Program-made: the position numbers and the translations under genes
From: Agarophyton chilense
Taxonomy: Eukaryota > Rhodophyta > Florideophyceae > Gracilariales > Gracilariaceae
DNA length: 64,000 nt
Direction: 5' to 3'
Assembly: GCA_030374765.1 (NCBI GenBank)
Contig: JARGXX010000105.1
Span: 1,550,001 to 1,614,000 of the forward strand
Shown here: positions 32,731-43,636 of the stretch, in pieces
How the letters are laid out: each line of letters opens with the position of its first letter
How positions within the stretch are numbered: position 1 is the stretch's first letter
The notes under the pieces: model-generated
What the model was told of the DNA's origin: nothing
Database searches by the model: none
Seen by the model: only the letters and a program-made list of their open reading frames with translations

Positions 32731-33765
32731 ATGAAGTTGGCCAATGCAGCGATGTCGCGCCTAGGATCACTGCCACCCACCTCAGGTATTCTGCGCTCGG
32801 CCGCCCTGCTCTCCGACTACGCTTGGAGTGGCCGTACTGCTGCAAGCCGCAGCTCCCAGTGGCGAGCATGGATAGAGTTCTGCACCATAGAGCAGAGGTC
32901 TATACTTCCGGTAACGGAAGCGCATTTCATTGCGTTTGTCGGATGGCTGACGGCGGAGCGCGAGGCTGGGCGAAGAAGCGTTAGCAGCAAGTCCCTTCCC
33001 CAGTATTTCAGTGCGGTGCGGCAGATGCAAGTGACCTTAACCGGCACACCGGTTCCTCCTTACCCATTTCTTTCGCATGTACTTCGGGCTTACCAACGGT
33101 GGGAAGAGAAGGAGTTTCCTCAGTCTACAGTTCGGTGTGGTGTGCCGGCGGAAGTGGTTCAAAGGATATGGGGACTCGGCATGGCGACGAACGCAACTGC
33201 AACTTTGCGAGATTGCGCAATGGTTGTATTTGCGTATTGTTTCAACGGGTTACGCGACAGCTCGGTAACGTCCCTGTTGACGCAAAACGTCGAGATCACG
33301 CAGACAGAAGTGCTCGCTCGGTTGACTACTCTGAAGGGCAAGCCTGCCAGTCGTGCGCCGCTAATGCGATATTGGCGAGTGTCCGAAGCTCCATCGCCGA
33401 TCGATCTATGGCAGCGATTTGCAGTTGCACGTGGGAGGCACGACTGCTTCTTCGGACTTGACGGCGAGCGAACGCCATTAGCCGAGCAAACCACGACTCG
33501 AGCTTTGTTGCGCTGCCTCGCAGTGTTAAGGATCGAACCACCCGAGGGTGGAAAGTATACATCGCATTCGCTCCGCATTGGGGCGCATACGGAACAGGTT
33601 TTGTTAGAATTTCCGCTCGATGTTCGCTTGTCGCGCTTCGGTTGGGGACCTGGCGCAGGTGTTGAAATGGCAAGTACTTACTTTGACCGTACGATCGCTT
33701 TGTCTCCCGCTTCGTTCTGGGTGTTCGGTCATCCATCGTGCGAGGTTCCCGCTTCCACCGCTTGA
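32731..33765 (+). CDS. YR element B tyrosine recombinase
   Basis: Intact 344-residue frame from ATG 32,731. The N-terminal DNA-binding region includes SQWRAWIEFC and FIAFVGWLTAEREAGRRSVS. The catalytic domain shows GLRDSSVTSL (first Arg), HSLRIGAHTEQVLL (His-x-x-Arg) and ASTYFDRTIAL (Tyr), with GFGWGPG-like context (SRFGWGPGAG) before the Tyr. The same frame stays open beneath RNase H as far as 31,291, which recalls the overlapping ORFs of DIRS1. It would catalyse integration of a circular DNA copy. Confidence 0.88.
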   Translation: MKLANAAMSRLGSLPPTSGILRSAALLSDYAWSGRTAASRSSQWRAWIEFCTIEQRSILPVTEAHFIAFVGWLTAEREAGRRSVSSKSLPQYFSAVRQMQVTLTGTPVPPYPFLSHVLRAYQRWEEKEFPQSTVRCGVPAEVVQRIWGLGMATNATATLRDCAMVVFAYCFNGLRDSSVTSLLTQNVEITQTEVLARLTTLKGKPASRAPLMRYWRVSEAPSPIDLWQRFAVARGRHDCFFGLDGERTPLAEQTTTRALLRCLAVLRIEPPEGGKYTSHSLRIGAHTEQVLLEFPLDVRLSRFGWGPGAGVEMASTYFDRTIALSPASFWVFGHPSCEVPASTA

Positions 33766-33825
33766 TAAGCGGCCGCCTGATCAGTCGGAACAGACAACGC
33801 TGCGCGATCGTAAGTTGGACGTTTA

Positions 33826-34016
33826 GTTGAGTGTAGACGTCCTCGTTTATGCAAATGAAACGCATTCACATACATAGTGAGGCCGGCCACGTATGTGGCG
33901 TGCGCGACGTGTACGAAAAAAGTCGATCACGTATCTGATGCACCGCGGCCGGCGAGTCTACAAGAGCCAGGCGGGTGCCACGGCGATCTGCCGAGATCAC
34001 TGGCATGCCTCTCTCT
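33826..34016 (+). repeat. YR element B, 3' terminal direct repeat
   Basis: 191 bp matching 29,780-29,970, differing for example at GTAGACGTCC against GTAGGCGTCC and CATAGTGAGG against CATAGCGAGG. It lies 60 bp after the recombinase stop. Confidence 0.85.
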
Positions 34017-34125
34017 CCCGCCCACCCCCCCTGTGTAATAATGCCTCTCTTTTTGTGGCCGTAGGCGTGCTGGCATACGTGTTGAACAAAATGGCGAGCA
34101 TGGCTGCTGGAGTTCCTGAAAAGTA

Positions 34126-34152
34126 GGGGGGGCCCCCCCAAAAGGGGGGCTT
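34126..34152. repeat. Homopolymeric G/C hairpin
   Basis: A run of G, then CCCCCC-AAAA-GGGGGG: a perfect G/C stem with a four-base loop about 80 bp beyond the apparent end of YR element B. It may be a residual end structure or a simple low-complexity expansion. Confidence 0.5.
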
Positions 34153-36651
34153 CCTTCCTTACACTACTGTGCGCAGATATCCTCAGCGCGAACCGGACCT
34201 TGACGGAACACTCACCAACTGTCGCCAGCATGGATATTGAGGTAGCAAGTTCGATTCTGGGTCGACTATTTATACCTGACAGTGGAGGAGACGGATGGAA
34301 AGGGACAGGGTTCGAATCCAGCCGCCTACGGGCCAATATTTGGTAGAAAACTCTAGAGACGTAGTGGCATTCTTCGGAAGTGGCCTTCTCTAGAGGTTAA
34401 GTATGGTAAAATGAATTGTTTCATGTCTGCCACGACGTCCTAACATTCATAGAATACGTAGTGTACTGCAGCTTTTCAATATTTCTACCTAAGTGTTTTT
34501 CATGTTATTTTAGGCGATCGACTCGTGAAAATAGCTCCTGGTACTGTGTTTTGGAATCTCTGTTGTTCTTTGACCAATAGCCCGTAGTTTATTTTTGGAG
34601 AAGTGCTGTTTCAAATTGAAATATCGAAACTAAGATGAAATCATTGAAACATGTGTGTTTTGCAGAATTGAATGAAGGGTTTTTGGTGTCTAAAAATGAT
34701 TGAAAGATATCTAAATGATTTAATCATTGCATCAATATTTTCCACCACTTTTCTTACAACATGGCACTGCCTGTCGCAAGTTGAGGCCAAATGAAGGGTA
34801 ATAAGTCCAACGTGCCCTGCAAACTCTCATTTTTGAAAAAGACAAAACCACCTATTCAGATGTGAGCAGGGCGCCGCTTGACGTGGGGGATCGAGGCTGT
34901 CAGCAAGATATGCAATGTCGTCAACGTAGCTCGTAGATGGCGAGAGAATTATTTTGGCTTGTACAATTTTAGAAAGACGAATGCTGTATGAGGATTGTTC
35001 TACAACGGTTTGTATTCTAAAACACTCATGAAAAAGTATTTGAAATAGATTTTGAGCTGCAACAGCGGACAGACCAGGAATACGGAAAGCGACGCGTTGG
35101 CTAGGAATGGTCCAACAGATTCCGAAATCTTGTATTCAGGTCATACAGAAAGCCAGTATCCAATCAACAAGCATGAAAGAAACCGACTCTTTCCACTATT
35201 AAGAATTGTTTGGTGTGTGGAGTAATGTGGAACATGTAGCAGGTTTTGCAAGGACGTGGAAAGTGCTAAGATTTTTACAAGAACCAGATATGATTATCTC
35301 TGCACAGTAATAAGAAGGATAAACGAGAACAAAAATGGACGTGCGAGATGATTGGTATTGAAAAGAAAGAGGGGACGTTTGTCGATTCTAAGAGGACCTG
35401 AGAAGTAATGATATGTGCTTGCGCTGGACCTGGCATTCTGCCCGCTAGTACCAGCGCCAAAAAAACGAACAGCCAAGATGGGAAACCTAAGTTGGCAATC
35501 TTTGCTTGTATTCGTCAATTAGGTAGTTTGAGCTATTTTCCCAACGAGGTGTGGTAAAAAAGGAACGGTTCCGCAACAACTCATTCAACGCCTTTGGAGG
35601 CTCAAAAGACTTGTTTTACGAAACGGAAAACGTCTCTTTCTGCCACTAGGGGGTTGACGTAGCGCCCCAAGCATACGGCGCTACAGCCCGACTTACTTTC
35701 AAACCTTCCAAGTGCGATACCCATTTGATATGGTGTAACTGTTGATGGCTGGCCTTTGCGCATATTATACGATTCGTAGTTGAACTCGTACAAACAGAAT
35801 AGTACGCTTTCTGCGAAACGAATACCTACACTTTCATGAACTCATCTTTTTCTATCGCTTTGTCTACATCTTTAAGCGTTGCGCGTTATAGACGGAAACT
35901 TTCTAAAAGCCCGAACGAACAGTCTTTCAAAGAATTTAAAGGCCCGGAAGGTATGAATTACGGCAGCTCTTGGCGTAGTACTGCAAATGTACAAAAGTAG
36001 AACTCATTCTGGCTTTAATTAGTAACGCTTGCCTTCGTGACTGCTTTTGGAAGTGTTACTCACACTGGAGGGTACATGCACATGGAAAGACACTTACCCT
36101 TATAATGAAGGTAGATTGCTAGCTTTACTCCCTGAAGGAGCCCACGCGGCACCACTCTGCTCCAGTTTCCTGTGACTTTTAACAAGACAAGAGCTTCAGC
36201 ATGTTGCGCACTGGGGAAGCGCCTCAGTTTGGCACACATTGTTCGTCGAAGCGTGGCATGGAAATCGTCACCGCCACGATCTAGCACTACCGCTGCTTAT
36301 CGTCCAATGCCATGCATTTCTCAGAAAGATGACACTGCAGAACGACGAAGGAATTGTAAAAACTCAAAGAAAGTGGCTCACAATCTTGGCCATGTTGACA
36401 ATCTACACATCGTACTTTCTTACAATTGCACTCGATCAACAACTCTCAATTTGTTCTTACGCCAAAATTCCTGAGCGCTACTCAGAATTCTGGAAGCGCC
36501 CATGGCAAAAAAGAGTCGAAAGTTCACGAATAGATTTCGTTTTTTGAGCCACCGCAAGAACCAAATTCTTGCTCACATCGTCGCTGGACAAAGTGGCATG
36601 AGACAACATGAATCCAAAGAAGATAACGAGTCTGATATCAGCAGAACCCCA
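34153..36651. other. Unique region, nothing recognised
   Basis: About 2.5 kb, AT-rich in the middle, with no frame over about 100 codons and no similarity to other parts of the window by eye. Two T-arm-like motifs (GTTCGATTC near 34,248 and GTTCGAATCC near 34,312) lack the rest of a tRNA. The short overlapping plus frames at 36,172-36,547 have no family features. Confidence 0.4.
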
Positions 36652-37260
36652 TGTCGAACGAAACCGAGACTTTTGTAGAACCGATGAGCGATGCATGGCG
36701 GACAGTAAGCAGTAGGTAGAACAAAGGTCGGTCTTCTGAGTGCACAAATCGCTGCATACACCTCACGGATGTGTTTAGAAACCATTTTCTGCAGTTGAAT
36801 GTTCATCCATTCCCGTTCCCTGCAGTTACGTTACAGAAACCGATCTGACTCTTCTGCTTTTCGGTCTTGCTTTTCAACCGGTTGAAGATCAAATCAATAA
36901 AATGAGAGAACACCCACACATAAAGAGAGAACGCTCACATTTTTGGTAACAGGTCACGCCTCAACTGCCAAATGCGGCTCTGTTTCCACAAAAAATCCCG
37001 GCTGGATTGTATGGAGGACTGGGGGACCCAATGATTCTAAAGGGTGACTCCAGCAATCCACCCCAAACACAATTGTAGCGCACAGTCGGTACAGAGTATT
37101 AAAGGTAGCTAGAGATTTGATATTTTGCTTCGTTCTTCTGTAAGATGTAGTTTAGAATCTTCGGCGCGCTGTTCTTTCGACTCAATTCGACGTCACAAAA
37201 CGGCTTCTACAACCAACTCGCTGTACACTCACTGATTCCGCTCCACCCCTTCCACTCGGA

Positions 37261-37604
37261 GAACGTGACTTAGTCACGTTCTTCGAATGCAAGCCACGAC
37301 GCGACGAATGCAAGCCACGACCGCACTTGCAACGCTCACTGACAGGTAATCTTCTGCTGAGAACTGCTCCTCAGCTCAGTATAAATACGCCAAGCGCTTC
37401 CTTCACCCCCCACTTTCCTGCACTAGTTGCCCACAGCCCAAACCAATCCCCTCAAAATCCGTTGCAGGTTGTGAAAACAGTTCCGGCGCTACCGTTGTAA
37501 AACTTTTTCCTGCTACCCTTTTCCCTCTTTCGTTGTCATCATTCCTTCATTCCAGCAGGTTGTGAAAACAGTTCCGGCGCTACCGTTGTAAAATTTTTTC
37601 CTGC
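37261..37604 (+). promoter_or_regulatory. Palindrome-TATA module, copy II
   Basis: Palindrome at 37,261-37,281, TATAAATA near 37,380 and two 49-bp units (37,464-37,513, 37,555-37,604). Copies I and III have three units, so one was lost here. Read on the plus strand the order is palindrome, TATA, CT-rich leader, units. Confidence 0.5.
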
Positions 37605-37868
37605 TTCCCTTCTCCTTTTTCTCTTTTTCTAACTAACTTTTTTTCCTATTTCTCAACCATTCCCTCTGGAACAAGCTTCTGACGCGGATGGAAACTTCGT
37701 GGACAATTGGTAAAACGGCGAATCGTTTCGAAATTCAGACCCCCCCCCCAGTACTCCCGCACAAGGATGGAACAGTCTTGGAAATAGCTAAATAAAACAA
37801 CCGATAATGAATTCAATCTATGGTACTTGAGAACTTAATCGTTTGGATTATCTGGAAACAAAAAGGTG

Positions 37869-38069
37869 TTACAGCTGTATCGCCTGTTCATATCTGTCTC
37901 TTCTCACATTCCGGTAGAAGTCCACATTGAGATAAGGAACACAAGTCTCTGGATCGACAACCGATGGTTTGCCGCTGCGAATACGTGGGAGTTGCACGGA
38001 ATACGAATCTTTTCCGTACAGTGGATATCGTTTACCATCTAAGATTATCTGAAAACGACAGAGCAACAC
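37869..38069 (-). CDS. Hypothetical 66-residue ORF, copy II
   Basis: Same frame as 2,022-2,222 with a few substitutions (for example LPRIRSG against LPRNRSG, and YLNVDF against YRNVDF). Again preceded by a TTTTCAG acceptor-like tract. Function unknown. Confidence 0.3.
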   Translation of the reverse strand: MLLCRFQIILDGKRYPLYGKDSYSVQLPRIRSGKPSVVDPETCVPYLNVDFYRNVRRDRYEQAIQL

Positions 38070-39424
38070 TGATTTCTATCAACATACCTCCGGCAATGGG
38101 AATGTTTGTCAAACTCATGGAGTGGGTTCTACTCGTGTAAATTTTCTTTCGGTGGAACGCCTTCGATACCAAGGATCATTGTGCGATTTCTAACCTCATT
38201 GAGGATATAATGGCCATGTTCTTCCGCAATGGAACGTATTCGTCGGCCTTGGCGTGTATGGAGCTGTAGCGGCTAATATTGCGAGCTGTTTTCGTCGCAC
38301 CGACAACACACGTGGAGTTAAAAGAGATGCGGACAATATGACTTGCCGAAAAGGGTTGTGGTAAGTAGCAAGAAAGCCCAGTTTGTTCAATTAGTGAAAC
38401 AAAACAGTACTCGTGGCATTTTCTTGCAACAAGATTTGGAACGAGTCCAAGGCTGGAATGGCGGGCGGAATGGCTCGATGGCGGCGATGTGCTGATTGAA
38501 GTGGGCAACCGATAAGAATGTTTTTTGTACCTACCATTGAACATGATGAACTGTGTAAAATGAGGAGAGGGAAGCTGGGTATGTGTATTAGAGCGTGGAA
38601 GATGATGGGTTTGGACAAAAATCTAGGAAAATGACGGGATGTGTGGAAGAACGTGAAAGGGGACCGGGTTTGAGGAAGGTGGGAGGTGACGGGCTGTGCG
38701 CATGAACGTGGAAGGTGATGCGGTGTTCACAAGAGAAAGTGGGCTGTATGTAAGAACGTGCGGGGTTTTTTGCGCCCCGGAAAAGGCTCTGGCGTCATTT
38801 AAGGCAGTAGAGGGTGAGGAAGGAAGGAAGTGTTTGTCCAGGTAGGGGTAATCGAAAGTAACTTTTTCTGCCTGCATTGCTTGCGGTTGTCCTGCAAAGC
38901 TCAACGCAAGTGCACTGGAGACTGGTCTTAAGAAACTAAAAGTAAATGGTTATATTTATAGCCCTTTAGTTGGCCTTCGTTCGTTAGTCACATGTCTCAT
39001 TTAGAACTTCACGGTAGAAGCAATGTCTCCCTTGTTAACGAGATGCTGATACTATAATAAGACAAACCATTTCACAGTCGTTATTTCATTGGTATCTCAA
39101 GGCGCGCAAAGAGAGGGTTCTCATTTTTTATATCTAAACGTGGATCCCGTAATGCGTGTGGGAGCTCACTACTAGTACAGCTGTCCACGTTCCTCTGGTG
39201 TCTGGCCGGACACTTTTATAGCCTAGTAGATCTTCAAATCTAATACAAACTGCTTGCGCAGTTTTCGAGAAATACATTCAAATGCATGAACTGCGTTTGA
39301 CAGCTCTATGTCTTTGATTGGTGATTGTTTATATAAACTGTTAAGTACCAATGCGATTCAAGTTTCTTTTACGTAAATGATATAGAAATAACGTAGTAGT
39401 GTCATGTTTGTCCAGTTGACTATT

Positions 39425-40742
39425 TTAGGGAGGTAAAATCTCATCCCCGGAACAAACACCTCCAAAACGCGTGTCCAAACGCATCCTTCTCTTTATGCGG
39501 TAGCGCTTTGACGTTTCCTTACGTTTGGCACAGATTGATTCACAAATCGTGCGCAGTCTATTTTTCACTCATGCATAACGTTCACCGTCAACTGCAAGTA
39601 GTGGGTGCCAACGAATGTGTAGATTCGTTATGGAACAAGCGAAATGAAAAAAGTGTCGTATATCTTCTCACTCTATCGCCTTATTACAGAAAACAAACTC
39701 CACAAAGACGTAACACGCCCGAAATAATTTTTCACAATGATATCATCGGATAACTCTTTCCTATTTCGACTAACCTATTCGTTGGACAGGAATCCATTTT
39801 TGGCTTACGAGTAGGATGTACAAGCCGAAAATATTGTTCACTTCCTTGATATAAGTTATCATTCAAAACAGCCCACAAGTTTTCGTACTCATCACTGAGT
39901 TCACCAACATATGCGATTTTCTTTTTATCGTCTATTTTCTGCAGTGCCTCGTTATGAAACTCTATATTGTCGTAGAATACATCTACATCTGCCTTAGATC
40001 CAGGAAAACGATTGGATGTCCCAAGAGCCCTACCGTTCGGCAACACTGAGACTTTGATTTTGTATCCATACAGTTTATGTTTACCACTGTAGTACATCCT
40101 ACTCTCTTCCATGGGCCCACTCGGTCGATTACTTTGATGGAAGAAAACACCAGTGCCATACCTAGCGTACTTATAGTCCGGGAAATTTTTTCCTTGCTTA
40201 ACCATATTACTAAAACAACATTTTCCATCCAAGTCGAGCAAAAAAGACTGCGCAAGACCATCAGATAGCATGACTACAATGTTCGTGATCATATGCTCGA
40301 ACGTTGGCCGCTTCATGGTAAACATTCTGGAGAGAAAATCCCACTGTCCACCGTGTTTGAGAACAGTTAAGTTCATGCACAATATATCCTTTGTACTCGT
40401 CTTATAGTGACGACTACGACCAGTGTTCCAAAAATGTCGCACTGCTTTCTCCACTCCATTTCATACTGCTTGAAATTATCTTGCATTGAAATTGGTCATG
40501 CGATAAACTGTATAAGATCCATTGTTTCTGAAAATTGAATCGAATATAGGACACTTAGAGTCACAATCTTCATTGCTGTCGGAAACGTCGAGGGTTGTGT
40601 TGTATTTTTCCATCTCCTGATCGTGATTTAACTTGGCTTCGGTTAGAAGTTCAAGGGCTGTGTTCGTCTGCTGTGAGGATAGAAAGTGTTCTTCAGGCAT
40701 TTTGAACGAGACAAGGAAATACTTGACGAAATGGAACGGCAC
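39425..40742 (-). pseudogene. DDE_4-type transposase remnant, copy II
   Basis: The minus frame starts near 40,742 (first ATG 40,700, MPEEHFLSS). It shows the family's blocks in order: MTNFNAR, HFWNTGRSRHYK, LTVLKHGGQWDFLSRMF, PTFEHM, SNRPSGPMEESRMYYSGKHK, LYGYKIKVSVLPNGRALG, FPGSKADVDVF (an Asp), then NLWAVLNDNLYQGSEQYF and the C-terminal FGRV/TNLHIR region to 39,425. The full gene would encode a cut-and-paste transposase of the Harbinger-like DDE superfamily. Stops break it near 40,476 and again after 39,732, and the expected first catalytic Asp appears as GTGVFF. No terminal inverted repeats were found for it. Confidence 0.7.
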
Positions 40743-40905
40743 TTTCGATAAGAGTCTCGAGCTATTTGGTCTACATACTTCTAGGCTTACAATCCAGAAA
40801 CGATCGAGTTAATGCACACTAACTCTCTTACTGGGTTTATAACAGAGGTGCTATTGATTTCAGTGGATATATGCGTTTGTACTCGGACAGTTGTCAAATA
40901 ATAAC

Positions 40906-41356
40906 TGTAACGCAATGACGGGTTAAGTCAGCGTACGGGTCTCGACCGGTGGTAGCGTGGTAGAGCGGGTCCTAAGGTTCGAGTCCTTGACGGCGGCACT
41001 CCCAGAGTACTTGGTGCAGTGGGCTGGCGTTTAATGCGTAGTCCTACAGGGTGAAGCTACGGAAACGATGGCTTCAAGACCAAAGGGTAGAACTAATATA
41101 CCAAAGGGGGTTATTTCGTATTCTAACGGTGCCTACCGTACTCTAAGGGAGAAGCGTCACTCGAGCCAAGTAAATAGTACTGGAGAGGCGGCGCTGAGAT
41201 CTGCCTGGCACTGTAGTGTTAATCTATTACACTAATTAATTTTTATTAATACTCAACATGAGTCCGCCTGAGGTCGTGCTGACGAATTGACGCCTGTAAG
41301 ATACCTCAGGGCCCGGCGGTTTACAGAGCTCAACCGTTTTCATCGCTCCTTCACAC
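40906..41356 (+). repeat. Left TIR of the TIR element, copy II
   Basis: 451 bp, reverse-complement match of 46,002-46,424 with interruptions; the inner end is CTCCTTCACAC. It contains tRNA-promoter-like boxes: GGTAGCGTGGTAGAGCGG at 40,951-40,968 (A box) and GGTTCGAGTCC at 40,977-40,987 (B box), too close together for a real tRNA. Confidence 0.75.
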
Positions 41357-41399
41357 ATTGATCGACCTCATCCCTACCCCCTTCACAGATGATGGACCT

Positions 41400-43427
41400 C
41401 AGGGTTATATGGAAACGGAATACCTTATGAATAAGATCAAAATCGATAATCCTGAGGTGAAGGAGAACGAAGTCTACCTATTAGACTGGGAGACAGTACC
41501 GCCCAATTCGACAACACCTCAGGTTAACGCGATAGCCCCATAGGAAAATGAGCTCCTTTCTATAACTATTGAGGAGCTCCTACAGGCGCAAGTTGAAGAC
41601 GAGTACTTCAATGAAACAGCCCAATTGGTAGGAACCTCTGGATGCCTATTCGACTATGAACGATTTGGACTACCGTGTCGCCGCTCACCACTGGATGGCG
41701 CACTCCAACGGGTAGTACCAAGGTCATTAAGGGCGCGATTCCTATACCTCGCCCATTTCCCTCGCTTGGCTGGTCACCCTGGAGGCCGACGAATGTACCA
41801 GACCATATGGAATTTCTTCTACTGGCCACTAATGGCGCAGGACCTATGGCACATCGCACGGAACTGTACTTCGAGTGCACAAATCCGAGGGTCTCGCGCC
41901 AACCATCAGGCCAAATTGAAACTATTCCCCGCCGCAGGCCCGATGGAATTTTGTCGCAAGGGATATACTTGGACCTTTGCTTAAGTCGTCCCATGGGAAA
42001 CGGTTTGTATTGGTTATAACCGATAGTTTTACCAAACTTACACGAGCCCTACCCCCAGGGAAGACAATAGCAACGGATGTCGCCACGGCCTTCTTGTCCC
42101 ACTGGGTATATCCATATGGAATGCCACTTTACCTCCTTAGGGGTAATGGCAGCCAATTTGTATCCGAATTCTTGGCACACGTTTGTGCAACCTCAGGTAT
42201 CAAAAATGTGACCACCAAGGGGTACCACCCGCAAACCGATGGCCAAGCCGAACGCTTCAACCGCACCCTTCTGGACCCATTGGCATACTACGTATCGCAG
42301 CACCAATTGGACTGGGACGACTACGTTTAGCCACTGATTTATGCCTACACGACGCAAGTGCACGCTTCCATGATGACAACACCTTTCGATTTAACGCTGA
42401 AAAGATCGCCACCGCCGATAGCTGTTGACCTTCAAGAGTCTATTATACCCAAGGACATAACCGAAGGAATGACTCTTACTCAGGCGAAGCGCTACTCGCG
42501 CCAACGCATTGACCGCATTCTCCAATCGGCCAGAACTGTATTACCCATAGCCCAACGGCGCTACAAGTTCAATTTCGACAAAGCCGTTTGGAACACACCG
42601 ACCTTTGGGAAAGGAGACCTGGTTTACCTGAACCGGCCACCGAACGACAGTGAAGAACTTGAGAACACTACGCAAAAGCTCTTACCCCGCTGTACGGGAC
42701 CATACAAAGCCCTTAAGGCCAATTAACACACCATCAAGTTTCTAATTGACGGCCTACAGGACACCGTATCTATTGATGGGCTGACACGAGCCCCCAGCTC
42801 TCCCGAATCACCAAAGTCCCAGCCCCCTGGTCCGATGAAATCACTACGACCTCAGGTCGACGCTCAAGTCCCCACACCCCGTTAGGCCGTTTCCACGGAC
42901 CCGACTAGCCCCATGGACCCGATGGTCCATGCCAATGACGATGAACCATCTCTTTTAACCGACTGCGATGGATTCGCCACGCTGGACCACACTCTCCTTC
43001 CGGAGAATGAACACCAACTGGAATACTTGATTGAGCGCATCATCTCGGCCGGTCGGGGAGAAGATGGAACTATGCGCTATCGCGTCCGTTGGATGGCTAC
43101 ACCCCTTGGGAAGAAACATGGCAAGAGCCTCAAACCATTCCGGCTAGTTTTATCGCCCGCCATTGGCGCAAAATCGGCAGCACAGAGCGCAGCCCTCAGG
43201 AGAGGGCAACATTTGGCCCCAATAATACCAAAACGCATCCCAAAACGCCTCTCGACACGACGGTTCGCCGTAGCCCCCACATCAGAGAACAAATTCATTC
43301 CTCAGGCGAGACCCAAGGAAGACCTGAGACGCTCTCAAGGTTCGGACACCGTCCCGGGGAATGCACGTTTGAGGAATACAGGAGCAACTTTGGGGGGAAA
43401 AAAGCATTACTTTATTTGACTAACTAG
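41400..43427 (+). pseudogene. Ty3-type integrase-chromodomain, TIR element copy II
   Basis: An N-terminal linker (to about 41,620) leads into an integrase zinc-finger-like block (FLYLAHFPRLAGHPGGRRMY, FFYWPLMAQDLWHIARNC), then after a frameshift near 41,945 the core: FVLVITDSFTKLTRAL (Asp), LLRGNGSQFVS (Gly where the second catalytic Asp is expected), YHPQTDGQAERFNRTLLDP (Glu), and GKGDLVYLNRP near the C-terminal domain. A chromodomain (LIERIISAGRGEDGTMRYRV) lies at about 43,030-43,130, followed by a frame change into GYTPWEETW-like sequence. Stops are at 41,541, 42,328, 42,724 and about 42,883. It is clearly related to pol at 23.5-26.0 kb but diverged. It lacks any upstream RT. Confidence 0.8.
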
Positions 43428-43636
43428 CAGAGGCCTAACAGCCCTCGTTATGACCTCAAGGCTGGCTAAAGCGCTCCAAACACCAACAGGACTCACTGCG
43501 GTGGCGCAGGAGTAACTCCGTCGTCTTCATTGAAATCTGCAGGAGCGAATCCGAGATTAAGGTCACCCGAGGAGCCTACTGTACCCATAAAACCGGCCCA
43601 AGCGAGCCCAGCACGCTTCTTCGGCGGTGATTCAGC

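Larger units (their letters stand above)
29780..34050 (+). mobile_element. YR (DIRS/Ngaro-like) retrotransposon B, near intact
   Basis: Same plan as element A, with 191-bp direct repeats at 29,780-29,970 and 33,826-34,016 (a few differences, so a fairly recent insertion), ORF1, RT-RNase H and tyrosine recombinase. After the 3' repeat come CCCGCCCACCCCCCC and a second ATGCCTCTCT motif at 34,041-34,050, used here as the right end. No target duplication is visible, as expected for a recombinase. Only one nonsense codon was seen in all the coding regions. It is about as far from element A as two subfamilies would be, with many amino-acid differences, so the two are not recent sisters. Confidence 0.85.
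36652..40905 (-). repeat. Duplicon copy II, lacking the exportin gene
   Basis: Direct repeat of 54,435-58,789. Homology begins abruptly at 36,652 (CGAACGAAA) and runs through the palindrome-TATA module, the 66-aa ORF, the DDE remnant and into the TIR element. The exportin-5-like gene and everything distal to it are missing here. Confidence 0.85.

Noticed and set aside
34225-34335. Two T-arm-like motifs suggesting tRNA genes
   Set aside because: No cloverleaf could be formed around either motif.
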